Shown here in pieces: positions 9,459 to 18,842 of a stretch of 64,000 nucleotides of DNA. A program made the position numbers and the translations under genes. Each line of letters opens with the position of its first letter. Position 1 is the stretch's first letter. The notes beneath the pieces were generated by a model that had not been told where the DNA came from, searched no databases, and saw only the letters and a list, made by a program, of their open reading frames with translations. The stretch comes from Vulcanococcus limneticus LL (GTDB lineage: Bacteria; Cyanobacteriota; Cyanobacteriia; PCC-6307; Cyanobiaceae): positions 1 to 64,000 of the forward strand of contig NZ_NQLA01000006.1 in assembly GCF_002252705.1 (NCBI RefSeq), read 5' to 3'.

Positions 9459-11597
9459 ATGGCACAACCAGTGGTCGCTCCGGAGCACTACATCAACCGG
9501 GAGCTGAGCTGGATCGCCTTCAACCAGCGAGTGCTGGCCCAGGCCCTGAGCGAGCACACGCCGCTGCTGGAGCAGGCCAAGTTCAGCGCCATCTTCAGCA
9601 ACAACCTCGATGAGTTCTTCATGGTGAGGGTGGCCTCCCTGAAGTCGCAGATCGAGGCGGGCCTGCAGACCCTCAGCGACGACGGCGCCACCCCCAGCCA
9701 GCAGCTGGTTCGGATCCGCGAGGGCCTGCTGCCGCTGCTGGAGCAGCAACAGGCCCACTATCGCCATTACCTCAAGCACCAGCTGGCTGAGCACGGCGTC
9801 CAGCTGCTCGATTACACCCGGCTCAGCCGCCGCCAGAAGGAGTGGGTGAATGCCTATTTCCAGAGCGCCATCTTTCCGGTGCTGACGCCCCTGGCGGTGG
9901 ATCCGGCCCACCCCTTCCCCTTCATCAGCAACCTCAGCCTCAACGTGGCCGCCTTGATCCGCGATCCGGACACTGGCCAACAGCAGTTCGCCCGGGTGAA
10001 GGTGCCCCAGAAGAACCTGCCACGCTTCGTGCAGATCCCCACCGAGCTGAGCGAGCACGAGCCCACGCCGATCTACACGGCGGTGCCGCTGGAGCAGGTG
10101 GTGGCCTTCAACCTTGAGCTGCTGTTCCCCGGCATGACGATCGAGGGGCACTACTTCTTCCGCGTCACCCGCGACGCTGACCTGGAACTGCGCGACCTGG
10201 AGGCCGACGACCTGATGGAGGCCCTGCAGGAGGGTCTGCGCAAGCGCCGCCGCGGTGGCGAGGTGGTGCGCCTCGAGGTGGCCGATGAGATGCCCGACGA
10301 GGTGGTGGACCTGCTGATGGAGGGCACGGCCGTTGAGCCGGACGACCTCTACCGGATCAACGGCCCCCTGGGGCTCGACGACCTGATGAGCCTGCTGGCG
10401 ATCCCCTTGCCCCAGCTCAAGGACAAGCCCCACCTGGGCCGCACCGCCCAGGCCCTGGCGCGCACCCAGAAGACCCGGCTGGAGGACGGCTCGATCAAGC
10501 CGGAGGAGTTCGAGAGCATCTTCTCGGTGCTGCGCCGCGGCGACGTGCTGCTGCACCACCCCTTCGACCTGTTCTCCACCTCAGTGGAGGAGTTCATCAA
10601 CCAGGCCGCCGACGACCCTTCGGTGCTGGCCATCAAGATGACCCTCTACCGCACCTCCAAGGACTCGCCGATCATCGCAGCGCTGATCCGCGCCGCCGAG
10701 AATGGCAAGCAGGTGATGGCCCTGGTGGAGCTCAAGGCCCGCTTCGATGAGGACAACAACATCCAGTGGGCGCGCCAACTGGAGCGCTCCGGGGTGCACG
10801 TGGTCTATGGGGTGCTGGGGCTCAAGACCCACACCAAGATCACGCTGGTGGTGCGCAAGGAGAAGGAGCGGCTGCGCAGCTACTGCCACATCGCCACCGG
10901 CAACTACAACTCCAAGACCGCCAGCCTCTACACCGACCTGGGCCTGCTCACCGCCCGACCAGAGCTGGGCCAGGACATGGCGGAGCTCTTCAATTACCTC
11001 ACCGGCTTCTCCAAGCAGCAGAATTTCCGGCGCCTGCTGGTGGCCCCGGTGACCCTGCGCAAGGGCATGGAGGCGCTGATCCTGCGCGAGACCGAACACG
11101 CCCTTCTGGGCAGGCCGGCCCACATCAAGGCGAAGATGAATGCGCTGGTGGATCCCCGCATCATTGCCCTGCTCTATGAGGCCTCCCAGGCCGGGGTGGA
11201 GGTCGACCTGGTGGTGCGGGGCATGTGCAGCCTGCGGCCAGGGCTGGCGGGCATCAGCGACAACATCCGCGTCAGCAGCGTGATCGGGCGTTTTCTGGAA
11301 CACTCGCGCCTATTCTGGTTTGCCAACGGCGGTGATGAAGAGATGTACATCGGCAGCGCCGACTGGATGCCGCGCAACCTTGATCGACGGGTAGAGGCGG
11401 TGACGCCGATCGAGGACCCGCTGCTGCGCCAGCGCCTGGAGACCCTGATCGACAGCTATCTGAACGACAACAGCAGCGCCTGGGACATGCAGAGCGATGG
11501 CCGCTTCCTGCAGCGTTTTCCCGAGGGCGATGAGGAGCGTGCCGTGCAGCGAGAGCTGATCAATGGCTGGCGCCACGGTCTACAAAGTGTCGCCTGA
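9459..11597 (+). CDS. ppk1: Polyphosphate kinase 1
   Basis: PPK1 polymerises the terminal phosphate of ATP into polyphosphate. The 712-residue sequence begins with YINRELSWIAFNQRVLAQA (N domain) and FFMVRVASLKSQ, continues with the H domain, and has the two PLD-like C domains. The autophosphorylated histidine is in YCHIATGNYNSKTA (about residue 476). Supporting motifs are VLAIKMTLYRTSKDSPI, VALVELKARFDEDNNI and the C-terminal SADWMPRNLDRRVE. Length and order fit full PPK1. It precedes the sigma factor gene, with a 175-bp gap that probably holds a separate promoter. Confidence 0.96.
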   Translation: MAQPVVAPEHYINRELSWIAFNQRVLAQALSEHTPLLEQAKFSAIFSNNLDEFFMVRVASLKSQIEAGLQTLSDDGATPSQQLVRIREGLLPLLEQQQAHYRHYLKHQLAEHGVQLLDYTRLSRRQKEWVNAYFQSAIFPVLTPLAVDPAHPFPFISNLSLNVAALIRDPDTGQQQFARVKVPQKNLPRFVQIPTELSEHEPTPIYTAVPLEQVVAFNLELLFPGMTIEGHYFFRVTRDADLELRDLEADDLMEALQEGLRKRRRGGEVVRLEVADEMPDEVVDLLMEGTAVEPDDLYRINGPLGLDDLMSLLAIPLPQLKDKPHLGRTAQALARTQKTRLEDGSIKPEEFESIFSVLRRGDVLLHHPFDLFSTSVEEFINQAADDPSVLAIKMTLYRTSKDSPIIAALIRAAENGKQVMALVELKARFDEDNNIQWARQLERSGVHVVYGVLGLKTHTKITLVVRKEKERLRSYCHIATGNYNSKTASLYTDLGLLTARPELGQDMAELFNYLTGFSKQQNFRRLLVAPVTLRKGMEALILRETEHALLGRPAHIKAKMNALVDPRIIALLYEASQAGVEVDLVVRGMCSLRPGLAGISDNIRVSSVIGRFLEHSRLFWFANGGDEEMYIGSADWMPRNLDRRVEAVTPIEDPLLRQRLETLIDSYLNDNSSAWDMQSDGRFLQRFPEGDEERAVQRELINGWRHGLQSVA

Positions 11598-11757
11598 GAT
11601 ACCGCGAGCCAACACGGTGATTGCCAGGGCTCATGAGCCGAAGTCCTTGCGCTGCAGGGGAAGTGAGAAGAACATTCGGAGCAATTCCTACCAGATGTCT
11701 TCCGATTTACACCGCTAGCCACTTGCCAACGGTGCTACATTCCGGCCACATCAAAAC

Positions 11758-11763
11758 AGGAGG
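11758..11763 (+). promoter_or_regulatory. Ribosome binding site of the sigma factor gene
   Basis: AGGAGG lies 9 nt before the ATG at 11773. It is a near-perfect Shine-Dalgarno sequence, stronger than at most genes here, and it fixes the start of the sigma factor. Confidence 0.7.
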
Positions 11764-11772
11764 CCGGGGGTC

Positions 11773-12885
11773 ATGGGGACGCCTCAGCATTCCAACCCAG
11801 GGGGATCCAGCCGTGATCCACGATCGTCGGGCTCCAGGGCTGGCGATCAGGGTGATGGCGCCCCTGCCGGCGGCCTTCAAGACACCACTGCCTCCGGTAT
11901 TCAGCTGATCGCCAAGTCGTCGCTTAGCAAGCCCGCCATCCCCAAGAAGGCAGCGGCCAAGGCGCCGGTCGCCAAGACCGGCGGCGCCCGCCAGGGTGGA
12001 CGCCTCGGAGCCGATTCGATCGGCTGGTATCTCAGCAACATCGGCAGGGTGCCGCTGCTCACGCCCGCCGAGGAGATCGAACTGGCCCACCATGTGCAGA
12101 CGATGAAGCGTCTGCAGGCCCTGCCGGTTGACGAACTGACCCCTCGCCAGCGCCACCAGATCCGCATGGGCACCCGTGCCCGCGACCGCATGATGGCCGC
12201 CAACCTGAGGCTGGTGGTGAGTGTCGCCAAGAAGTATCAGAACCAGGGCCTGGAACTGCTTGATCTGGTGCAGGAAGGGGCCATCGGCCTGGAGCGCGCC
12301 GTCGACAAGTTCGACCCTGCCATGGGCTACAAGTTCTCCACCTATGCCTACTGGTGGATCCGCCAGGGCATGACCCGGGCCATCGACAACAGCGCCCGCA
12401 CGATTCGCCTCCCGATCCACGTGAGCGAGAAGCTCTCGAAGATGCGGCGCGTCACCCGCGAACTCTCCCATCGCTTCGGCCGCCAGCCCAACCGCCTGGA
12501 GCTGGCCCATGCCATGGGCATGGAGACGACGGAGCTGGAGGATCTGATCGCCCAGAGCGCCCCATGCGCCTCCCTGGATGCCCACGCCCGCGGCGAGGAG
12601 GACCGCAGCACCCTGGGTGAGCTGATCGCCGATCCGGCCAGCCACAGCTCCATGGACTCGATGGACCGCAGCCTGCAGAAGGAGCACCTCGGTGCCTGGC
12701 TGGCCCAGCTCAACGAGCGCGAACAGAAGATCATCAAGCTGCGCTTCGGCCTGGAGGGCAGCGAACCGCTGACCCTGGCCGAGATTGGCCGCCAGATCAA
12801 CGTGTCACGCGAGCGCGTGCGGCAACTGGAGGCCAAGGCCATCCTCAAGCTGCGACTGATGACCAACTACCAGCAGGCCGCCTGA
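11773..12885 (+). CDS. Group 2 sigma-70 family RNA polymerase sigma factor
   Basis: A 370-residue sigma factor. Residues 1-75 are a low-complexity, Ala/Lys/Gly-rich tail. Region 1.2 starts at DSIGWYLSNIGRVPLL. Region 2 includes NLRLVVSVAKKYQNQGLELLDLVQEG and the -10 recognition helix FDPAMGYKFSTYAYWWIRQGMTRAI. Region 3 follows, and region 4 ends with the helix-turn-helix LTLAEIGRQINVSRERVRQLE. The high similarity to RpoD with a shorter N-terminus is typical of cyanobacterial group 2 (alternative, non-essential) sigma factors that respond to light, nutrient or circadian cues. Which of the SigB-E types it is cannot be told from the sequence alone. Confidence 0.93.
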   Translation: MGTPQHSNPGGSSRDPRSSGSRAGDQGDGAPAGGLQDTTASGIQLIAKSSLSKPAIPKKAAAKAPVAKTGGARQGGRLGADSIGWYLSNIGRVPLLTPAEEIELAHHVQTMKRLQALPVDELTPRQRHQIRMGTRARDRMMAANLRLVVSVAKKYQNQGLELLDLVQEGAIGLERAVDKFDPAMGYKFSTYAYWWIRQGMTRAIDNSARTIRLPIHVSEKLSKMRRVTRELSHRFGRQPNRLELAHAMGMETTELEDLIAQSAPCASLDAHARGEEDRSTLGELIADPASHSSMDSMDRSLQKEHLGAWLAQLNEREQKIIKLRFGLEGSEPLTLAEIGRQINVSRERVRQLEAKAILKLRLMTNYQQAA

Positions 12886-12972
12886 CGCAGCGGCCGTCCG
12901 GTCGCCTGGCAGCGTTCCCTGGGGCCCGGAGGGCCCGGTTGCTGATTGGATAGGCGGCTTCGGTTCGGTTCC

Positions 12973-13683
12973 ATGCCCAGCCCCGCCCTGCTGCAGTCCC
13001 AGCTGCTCGGCATCGCCTTGGTGGGGCTCTGGCTGGCGGCCCTGGCCGCGGCGGCCCTGGTGGTGCGACGCCGCTGGCCGGAGCAGCGCGAGTGGAGTCG
13101 CAAGCTGGTGCACATCGGCACTGGCGCCGTGGTGCCGATCGCCTGGGCCACCGGCATCGATCGCAGCATCGCCCTGCCGGCCGCGGCGACGATCACCCTG
13201 CTTGCGGCCCTCAACCACCGGCTGCGGGTGCTGCCCGCCATCGAGGACGTGGGTCGCCACAGCTACGGCACGATCGCCTATGGGGCGGCGATCACGGCCC
13301 TGCTGGCCCTGTTCTGGCCTGCCCAGCCGGCGGCGGTGACGGCCGGGGTGTTGGTGCTCGCCCTGGGCGATGGCACGGCGGGACTGATCGGTCCGCTGTG
13401 GCCTTCCCCCAGCTGGACGCTGTGGGGGCACCGCAAGTCGCTGCTGGGCACCGGTGCCATGGCAGCGGTGAGCCTGCTGGCGCTGCTGGCCCTGTGGGGC
13501 CTGCTGGTGGCGGTGGGCGGATCGGCCAGCGCCATGCCCATCCCCGTGCCCAGCCCGGCGGCCCTGGTGCTGATCGTGGCGGTGGGTGTGGCCCTGGAGC
13601 AGGTGGCGCTGCTGGGCCTTGACAACCTCACCGTGCCGCTGGGGGTGGGTCTGCTCTGGGACCTGTTGGCACGGGGAGCCTGA
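12973..13683 (+). CDS. Phytol/polyprenol kinase family membrane protein (VTE5-like)
   Basis: A 236-residue integral membrane protein with about six to seven hydrophobic segments. REWSRKLVHIGTGAV, near residues 42-56, is characteristic of the CTP-dependent phytol/dolichol kinase family (SRKxxHI). Further conserved segments are YGTIAYGAAIT, VLALGDGTAGLIGPL and GHRKSLLGTGAM, carrying the acidic and basic residues of the CTP-binding region. In cyanobacteria such kinases recycle phytol from chlorophyll into tocopherol and chlorophyll synthesis. The ATG at 12973 is preferred to a TTG nine codons upstream. Confidence 0.85.
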   Translation: MPSPALLQSQLLGIALVGLWLAALAAAALVVRRRWPEQREWSRKLVHIGTGAVVPIAWATGIDRSIALPAAATITLLAALNHRLRVLPAIEDVGRHSYGTIAYGAAITALLALFWPAQPAAVTAGVLVLALGDGTAGLIGPLWPSPSWTLWGHRKSLLGTGAMAAVSLLALLALWGLLVAVGGSASAMPIPVPSPAALVLIVAVGVALEQVALLGLDNLTVPLGVGLLWDLLARGA

Positions 13684-13735
13684 GCGTCAGTGGCCGGCCC
13701 AGGCCCCCCGGCGCTCGGCTTGGGGCCCCCTCCCC

Positions 13736-14137
13736 TCAGGCCCGCAGCATCGCCTCGCAGCGCTGCTGCCAGTCGTGCTGACTGCCGATCCCGGCCACCA
13801 GCAGCCGATCGGCCGGCTCCTCCCGCAGCCGCCGCTGCCACTGGCGGATCGCCTCGGCCCGCTCCAGCCAGCAGTCGAGCACGGTGCACTGCACCAGGCC
13901 CGGATCCCACTGGCGCTGGCGGGCGGTATTGAGGGCCCAGGCCAGCAGGTCGTCGAGTTGGAACGGTCGGAAGCCGCCGAAGGCCGGACCGGCGGCTGCC
14001 CCCGGGGTGAGGCCCCCCGAGGGGATGGGCCCCTCGGGGCTCGGCGTGGGGGAGGCAGCGGTGCCGAGGGCACTCTGCTCAAGGTAGAAGAGCTGCAGCG
14101 GATCGCTGAAGCCGCAGAACTGCAGGAGATAGGTCAT
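13736..14137 (-). CDS. Conserved cyanobacterial small protein of unknown function
   Basis: 133 residues with no domain I recognise. The N-terminal 20 residues (MTYLLQFCGFSDPLQLFYLE) and the C-terminal half, rich in Trp, Gln and Arg (FQLDDLLAWALNTARQRQW and CWLERAEAIRQWQRRL), look folded and conserved. Between them is a roughly 30-residue Pro/Gly/Ser-rich low-complexity stretch. The start at 14137 is supported by GGGAGG (14145-14150 on the minus strand) 7 nt upstream. About 90 bp upstream of the start is a perfect inverted repeat resembling a CIRCE operator (14227-14261). Confidence 0.65.
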   Translation of the reverse strand: MTYLLQFCGFSDPLQLFYLEQSALGTAASPTPSPEGPIPSGGLTPGAAAGPAFGGFRPFQLDDLLAWALNTARQRQWDPGLVQCTVLDCWLERAEAIRQWQRRLREEPADRLLVAGIGSQHDWQQRCEAMLRA

Positions 14138-14226
14138 GGCATGACCTCCCGATTGCCTTGGGTGATTCACCCTAGGAATGGCAATCGAGCCAACTGTTAG
14201 GCGTGGACAGTTTGTGACATGAGTAA

Positions 14227-14261
14227 CACTCTGGCACTCAAACTTGGCGAGTGCCAGAGTG
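14227..14261. promoter_or_regulatory. CIRCE-like inverted repeat or terminator hairpin
   Basis: CACTCTGGCACTC (14227-14239), a 9-nt spacer, then GAGTGCCAGAGTG (14249-14261) form a perfect 13-bp inverted repeat. The core GCACTC-N9-GAGTGC and 7 of 9 positions in each arm match the HrcA operator CIRCE (TTAGCACTC-N9-GAGTGCTAA). It lies 15 bp past the DAHP synthase stop and about 90 bp upstream of the 133-residue gene on the same strand. It could therefore be an HrcA site for that gene or simply the DAHP synthase terminator. The T-tract that would be needed for a good intrinsic terminator is almost absent. Confidence 0.45.
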
Positions 14262-14276
14262 AGTCAAGCCGTGCGC

Positions 14277-15350
14277 TCAGCTCACCACCAGCTCGCGCTT
14301 CTGGGCTTCGGCCACCGCCGCCGCGAGTTCGGCCAGGAGCTGGCGTGTGGTGTCCAGATCGATGCAGGCATCGGTGACGCTCTGGCCGTAGGTGAGCTGG
14401 GAGCGGTCGGAGCAGATTTTCTGGCTGCCGGCCACCAGGTGGCTCTCGATCATCACGCCCATCAGATGGCGGGAGCCGGCGCGGAGCTGGGCGGCCACCT
14501 GGCTGGCCACCTCGCCCTGTCGCCGGTAGTCCTTGTTGGAGTTGCCGTGGCTGCAGTCCACCATCACCCGGGCGGGGAGGCCCGCCTTGGCAGCGGCGGC
14601 GGCGGCCTCCTGCACGGCCTCGGGGTGGAAGTTGGTGCCGCGCTTGCCGCCTCGCAGCACCAGGTGGCCATCCGGATTGCCGGTGGTGGTGACGATGGCG
14701 GCGTGGCCGTCGCGGTTGATGCCCAGGAAATGGTGGGGCCGGGCCGCCGCCTCCATGGCGTGGAGGGCGGTGGAGGCGCTGCCGTCGGTGCCGTTCTTGA
14801 AGCCGATCGGCATCGACAGGCCCGAGGCCATCTCGCGGTGGGTCTGGCTCTCGGTGGTGCGTGCGCCGATGGCGGTCCAGCTGATCAGATCGGCGATGTA
14901 CTGGGGCACGACCGGATCGAGCAGCTCGGTGGCGGCTGGCAGGCCCATCTCGGCGAGGTGCAGGAGCAGGCCGCGGGCCAGGCGCAGGCCGGTGTTGATG
15001 TCGTAGCTGCCGTCGAGGTGGGGGTCGTTGATCAGACCCTTCCAGCCCACGGTGGTGCGCGGCTTCTCGAAGTAGACGCGCATCACGACCTCCAGCTGGC
15101 CGCGGTGGCGCTCGTGCTCAAGGGCGATGGCGTCGGCGTACTCCTTGGCGGCGTCGACGTCGTGGACGGAGCAGGGCCCGACGATCACCAGGAGGCGCTG
15201 GTCGTCGCCGCGGAGGATCGCCTTGATCCGCTCGCGGGCGTCGCGCACGGTGCGTGAGGAGCTGTCGCTGAGTGGCAGCTCGCGGTGGAGCAGAGCCGGC
15301 GGCACGAGCGGCCGTGTTTCCACCACGTGGAGATCGGAGGTGGGGAGCAT
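14277..15350 (-). CDS. aroG: 3-deoxy-7-phosphoheptulonate (DAHP) synthase, AroF/G/H type
   Basis: DAHP synthase condenses phosphoenolpyruvate with erythrose 4-phosphate, the first step of the shikimate pathway. The 357-residue sequence is the class I alpha (E. coli AroF/G/H) type: [67 protein letters not shown] and [14 protein letters not shown]. The cysteine, histidine and glutamate metal ligands are in these segments. The AroG label is generic; the feedback type (Phe, Tyr or Trp) cannot be assigned. The gene is monocistronic and divergent from acnB. Confidence 0.92.
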   Translation of the reverse strand: MLPTSDLHVVETRPLVPPALLHRELPLSDSSSRTVRDARERIKAILRGDDQRLLVIVGPCSVHDVDAAKEYADAIALEHERHRGQLEVVMRVYFEKPRTTVGWKGLINDPHLDGSYDINTGLRLARGLLLHLAEMGLPAATELLDPVVPQYIADLISWTAIGARTTESQTHREMASGLSMPIGFKNGTDGSASTALHAMEAAARPHHFLGINRDGHAAIVTTTGNPDGHLVLRGGKRGTNFHPEAVQEAAAAAAKAGLPARVMVDCSHGNSNKDYRRQGEVASQVAAQLRAGSRHLMGVMIESHLVAGSQKICSDRSQLTYGQSVTDACIDLDTTRQLLAELAAAVAEAQKRELVVS

Positions 15351-15600
15351 GGCCGCGATCCGGGTCGACGGATTGACCCGTCAGCCTAGAAGCTCTGCCG
15401 AAAGAAGGACCCTCGGCGTCAGAAGCGCCGCACCCCGGCCGCCGGCTGGGAGTGTGGTAGCCCGGATCAGTGGCCGCAGGAGCCCTGTCAGTGACCGCTG
15501 GGGTCGGTTCTGCAGCCGTTGCCACCCAGGTCGGTCCGGCGGCACAGAACAATGGATGGTAACTCCGCCGCCCGGGGCAGCGCCCCGGAAGCTCGCGCCG

Positions 15601-18234
15601 ATGTCCACCGCGCCGATCTCCAGCGCCGCTACCTTCCTCTCCAGCTATCGGGCCGCCGCGGCCGAGCGTGAGGCCCTGGGGGTGCCGGCCCTGCCCCTGG
15701 ACGCTGGGCAGACCCAGTCCCTCACAGAACTGCTGCAGGCCCCCCCGGCCGGTGAGGAGTCCTTCCTGTTGCACCTGCTCAGCGAGCGCATCCCCCCTGG
15801 CGTGGATGAAGCCGCCTATGTGAAGGCCGACTGGCTGAGCGCGGTGGCCCAGGGCAAGACCACCAGCCCGCTGGTGAGCCCGGTGGAAGCGGTGCGTCTG
15901 CTGGCCACGATGATCGGTGGCTACAACGTTGGCGCCCTGATCGTGCTGCTGGAGAGCGCCGATCCGGCCATCGCCGAGGCCGCCGCCGCCGGGCTGAGCA
16001 AAACCCTGCTCGTCTATGACGCTTACCACGACGTGCTGGAGCTGGCCCGCAGCAATGCCTACGCCCAGCGGGTGATCGACAGCTGGTCCGCAGCCGAGTG
16101 GTTCACCGCCAAGCCCGAACTGCCCGCCGAGATCACCGTGACGGTGTTCAAGGTGGAGGGCGAAACCAACACCGACGACCTCTCCCCCGCCACCCACGCC
16201 ACCACCCGGCCGGACATCCCCCTGCACGCCACGGCGATGCTGGAAACGCGGATGCCGGGTGGCCTGGAGTTGATCGCCCAGCTCAAGCAGAAAGGCCACC
16301 CCGTGGCCTACGTGGGCGATGTGGTGGGCACGGGCAGCTCGCGCAAATCCGCCATCAACTCGGTGCTCTGGCACACCGGCACCGACATTCCCCACGTGCC
16401 CAACAAGCGCAGCGGCGGCGTGGTGCTCGGCGGCAAGATCGCCCCGATCTTCTTCAACACGGCTGAAGATTCCGGCGCCCTGCCGATCGAGTGCGACGTG
16501 AGCGTCCTCAACAGCGGCGATGTAATCACGATTCGCCCCTACGCCGGCACGATCGAGCGCGCCGCCGGCGAGCCGAATGCCGGCGAGATCGTGGCCCGCT
16601 TCGAGCTCAAGCCCAGCACCATCACCGATGAGGTGCGAGCCGGCGGCCGCATCCCGCTTCTGATCGGCCGCTCGCTCACAGACAAGGTGCGCGCCCAGCT
16701 GGGCCTGCCCGCCAGCGACCTGTTCATCCGCCCCGTGGCCCCCGCCGACACTGGCAAAGGCTTCACCCTGGCCCAGAAGATGGTGGGCAAGGCCTGCGGC
16801 CTGCCGGGCGTGCGCCCGGGAACCAGCTGCGAGCCACTGATGACCACCGTGGGCTCCCAGGACACCACCGGGCCCATGACCCGCGATGAGATGAAGGAGC
16901 TGGCCTGCCTGGGCTTCAGCGCCGATCTGGTGATGCAGAGCTTCTGCCACACCGCCGCGTATCCCAAGCCGGTGGACCTGAAAACCCACGCCGAATTGCC
17001 TGACTTCATGGCGTCCCGCGGCGGTGTGGCCCTGCGCCCCGGCGACGGCATCATCCACAGCTGGCTCAACCGCATGCTCCTGCCCGACACCGTGGGCACC
17101 GGCGGCGACAGCCACACCCGCTTCCCCCTGGGCATTTCCTTCCCGGCCGGCTCGGGCCTGGTGGCCTTCGCCGCCGCCATCGGCGCCATGCCGCTCGACA
17201 TGCCCGAATCGGTGCTGGTGAAGTTCTCCGGCTCCCTGCAGCCGGGCGTAACCCTGCGGGATGTGGTGAACGCGATCCCCTACGTGGCGATCCAGCAGGG
17301 ACTGCTCACCGTGGCCAAGGAGGGCAAGCAGAACGTGTTCAACGGCCGGATCATGGAGATCGAAGGGCTGCCCGATCTCAAGCTGGAACAGGCGTTTGAA
17401 CTCACCGACGCCACCGCCGAGCGCTCCTGTGCCGGCAGCACGATCAAGCTCAGCGTGGAGACGGTGAGCGAATACCTGCGCAGCAACGTGGCGCTGCTCA
17501 AGAACATGATCGCCCGCGGCTACGGCGACGCCCGTACCCTGGCCCGCCGCATCAAGGCGATGGAGGCCTGGCTGGCCAATCCGCAGCTGCTGGAGGCCGA
17601 CGCCGACGCCGAGTACGCCGCCGTGATCGAGATCGACCTCGATGCGATCACTGAGCCGATCCTGGCCTGCCCCAACGACCCCGACAACGTGAAGACGCTC
17701 TCGGAGGTGGCGGGCGCGCGCATCGATGAGGTGTTCATCGGCTCCTGCATGACCAACATCGGCCATTACCGCGCCGCCGCCACGGTTCTGGAGGGTCAGG
17801 GCGAGAACAGTGCCCGCCTGTGGGTGTGCCCGCCCACCCGCATGGACGAGGAGATGCTCAAGCAGGAGGGCTACTACGCCATCTTCGAGAAGGCCGGCTC
17901 CCGCATGGAGATGCCCGGCTGTTCGCTGTGCATGGGCAACCAGGCCCGCGTGGATGACGACACCACCGTGTTCTCCACGAGCACCCGCAACTTCAACAAC
18001 CGCCTCGGCAACGGCGCCCAAGTGTACCTGGGCAGCGCCGAACTGGCGGCGGTGTGTGCCCAGCTGGGCCGCATCCCCACGAAGGACCAGTACCTGGCCA
18101 TCGCCGCCGCCAAGATCGATCCCCGTGGCGCCGAGCTCTATCGCTACCTCAACTTCGACCAGATCGATGGCTTCGAGGACAGCGGCCGGGTGGTGAGCGC
18201 CGACGAGGAGGCCCAGGTGCTGGCGGGGGTGTGA
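15601..18234 (+). CDS. acnB: Bifunctional aconitate hydratase 2 / 2-methylisocitrate dehydratase (AcnB)
   Basis: AcnB interconverts citrate and isocitrate. The 877-residue protein has the AcnB domain order: an N-terminal helical repeat domain (residues 1-160), the swivelling domain (about 165-385, with [10 protein letters not shown] and [16 protein letters not shown]), then the [4Fe-4S] catalytic domains. Cluster ligands are the cysteine of GSCMTN (about residue 716) and the pair in CSLCMGN (about 774 and 777). Other AcnB motifs are [12 protein letters not shown] and [12 protein letters not shown] prefer the ATG at 15601; an in-frame ATG at 15556 would add 15 residues. In cyanobacteria this is the usual aconitase feeding 2-oxoglutarate synthesis for nitrogen assimilation. 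Confidence 0.96.
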   Translation: MSTAPISSAATFLSSYRAAAAEREALGVPALPLDAGQTQSLTELLQAPPAGEESFLLHLLSERIPPGVDEAAYVKADWLSAVAQGKTTSPLVSPVEAVRLLATMIGGYNVGALIVLLESADPAIAEAAAAGLSKTLLVYDAYHDVLELARSNAYAQRVIDSWSAAEWFTAKPELPAEITVTVFKVEGETNTDDLSPATHATTRPDIPLHATAMLETRMPGGLELIAQLKQKGHPVAYVGDVVGTGSSRKSAINSVLWHTGTDIPHVPNKRSGGVVLGGKIAPIFFNTAEDSGALPIECDVSVLNSGDVITIRPYAGTIERAAGEPNAGEIVARFELKPSTITDEVRAGGRIPLLIGRSLTDKVRAQLGLPASDLFIRPVAPADTGKGFTLAQKMVGKACGLPGVRPGTSCEPLMTTVGSQDTTGPMTRDEMKELACLGFSADLVMQSFCHTAAYPKPVDLKTHAELPDFMASRGGVALRPGDGIIHSWLNRMLLPDTVGTGGDSHTRFPLGISFPAGSGLVAFAAAIGAMPLDMPESVLVKFSGSLQPGVTLRDVVNAIPYVAIQQGLLTVAKEGKQNVFNGRIMEIEGLPDLKLEQAFELTDATAERSCAGSTIKLSVETVSEYLRSNVALLKNMIARGYGDARTLARRIKAMEAWLANPQLLEADADAEYAAVIEIDLDAITEPILACPNDPDNVKTLSEVAGARIDEVFIGSCMTNIGHYRAAATVLEGQGENSARLWVCPPTRMDEEMLKQEGYYAIFEKAGSRMEMPGCSLCMGNQARVDDDTTVFSTSTRNFNNRLGNGAQVYLGSAELAAVCAQLGRIPTKDQYLAIAAAKIDPRGAELYRYLNFDQIDGFEDSGRVVSADEEAQVLAGV

Positions 18235-18345
18235 GGCGGCCCAGGACGACCCGGAGTTTGGTAGCAATGCTGACAACAACCCGAAGAAACCGCCGGTGGC
18301 GACTGGCGTTCTTACGGTTCGGCACATCCTCCGTTCGGATCGGCC

Positions 18346-18780
18346 ATGCGCTTTAACCGACTGTTCACCGCGGGGATGGCCCTGACCGTGGTCGGGGCCA
18401 TCAGCCTCACCGCCTGCTCCAGCCAGAAGGAAGCCGCCCGGCAGGCCACCGAGATGTTGGCGGACACCGCCAGGGCCACCGGTCAGGCGGCCCTGGCCCC
18501 TGCTGTGCAGCCCGTGCTCGATCTGCTCCAGCGGGGCGAGAGTGAGGTCAAGGCCGGCAGGCTTGGGGGCGCCGTGGCCATGCTGGGTGGCTTCAAGGTG
18601 CTCTGGGAGAAGGCCGCGCCCGTGATCCAGCCCCTGGCCGGCGACAAGTGGCCCGCAATCAACACCGCCGCCAACACGGTGCTCAGCACCTTCGACAAGG
18701 GGGCCACCCCCGATGCCGCGGCAGCCAGCGCGGCCATCTCGGGCCTGATCGGTCCTCTGAGCGCCCTGATTGGGAAGTAG
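18346..18780 (+). CDS. Small lipoprotein of unknown function
   Basis: A 144-residue protein with a lipoprotein signal peptide: MRFNR, a hydrophobic core, then the lipobox LTAC with the modified cysteine at about residue 24. The mature part is alanine-rich and predicted helical, without a known domain. It lies between acnB and the radical SAM gene, with 110 bp and 62 bp gaps. It is likely anchored in the plasma membrane facing the periplasm. Confidence 0.75.
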   Translation: MRFNRLFTAGMALTVVGAISLTACSSQKEAARQATEMLADTARATGQAALAPAVQPVLDLLQRGESEVKAGRLGGAVAMLGGFKVLWEKAAPVIQPLAGDKWPAINTAANTVLSTFDKGATPDAAAASAAISGLIGPLSALIGK

Positions 18781-18842
18781 ACCCGCAGCGCTCCACGACA
18801 GGAGTCGCCACAACCACCCCACGGGAGCGGTCAGCCGTTGCA

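Noticed and set aside
15118-18822. A very long open frame antisense to acnB
   Set aside because: It is a GC-rich shadow with stop-poor composition. It has Gly/His/Gln-rich nonsense content and no family resemblance, whereas acnB on the other strand has every catalytic motif.
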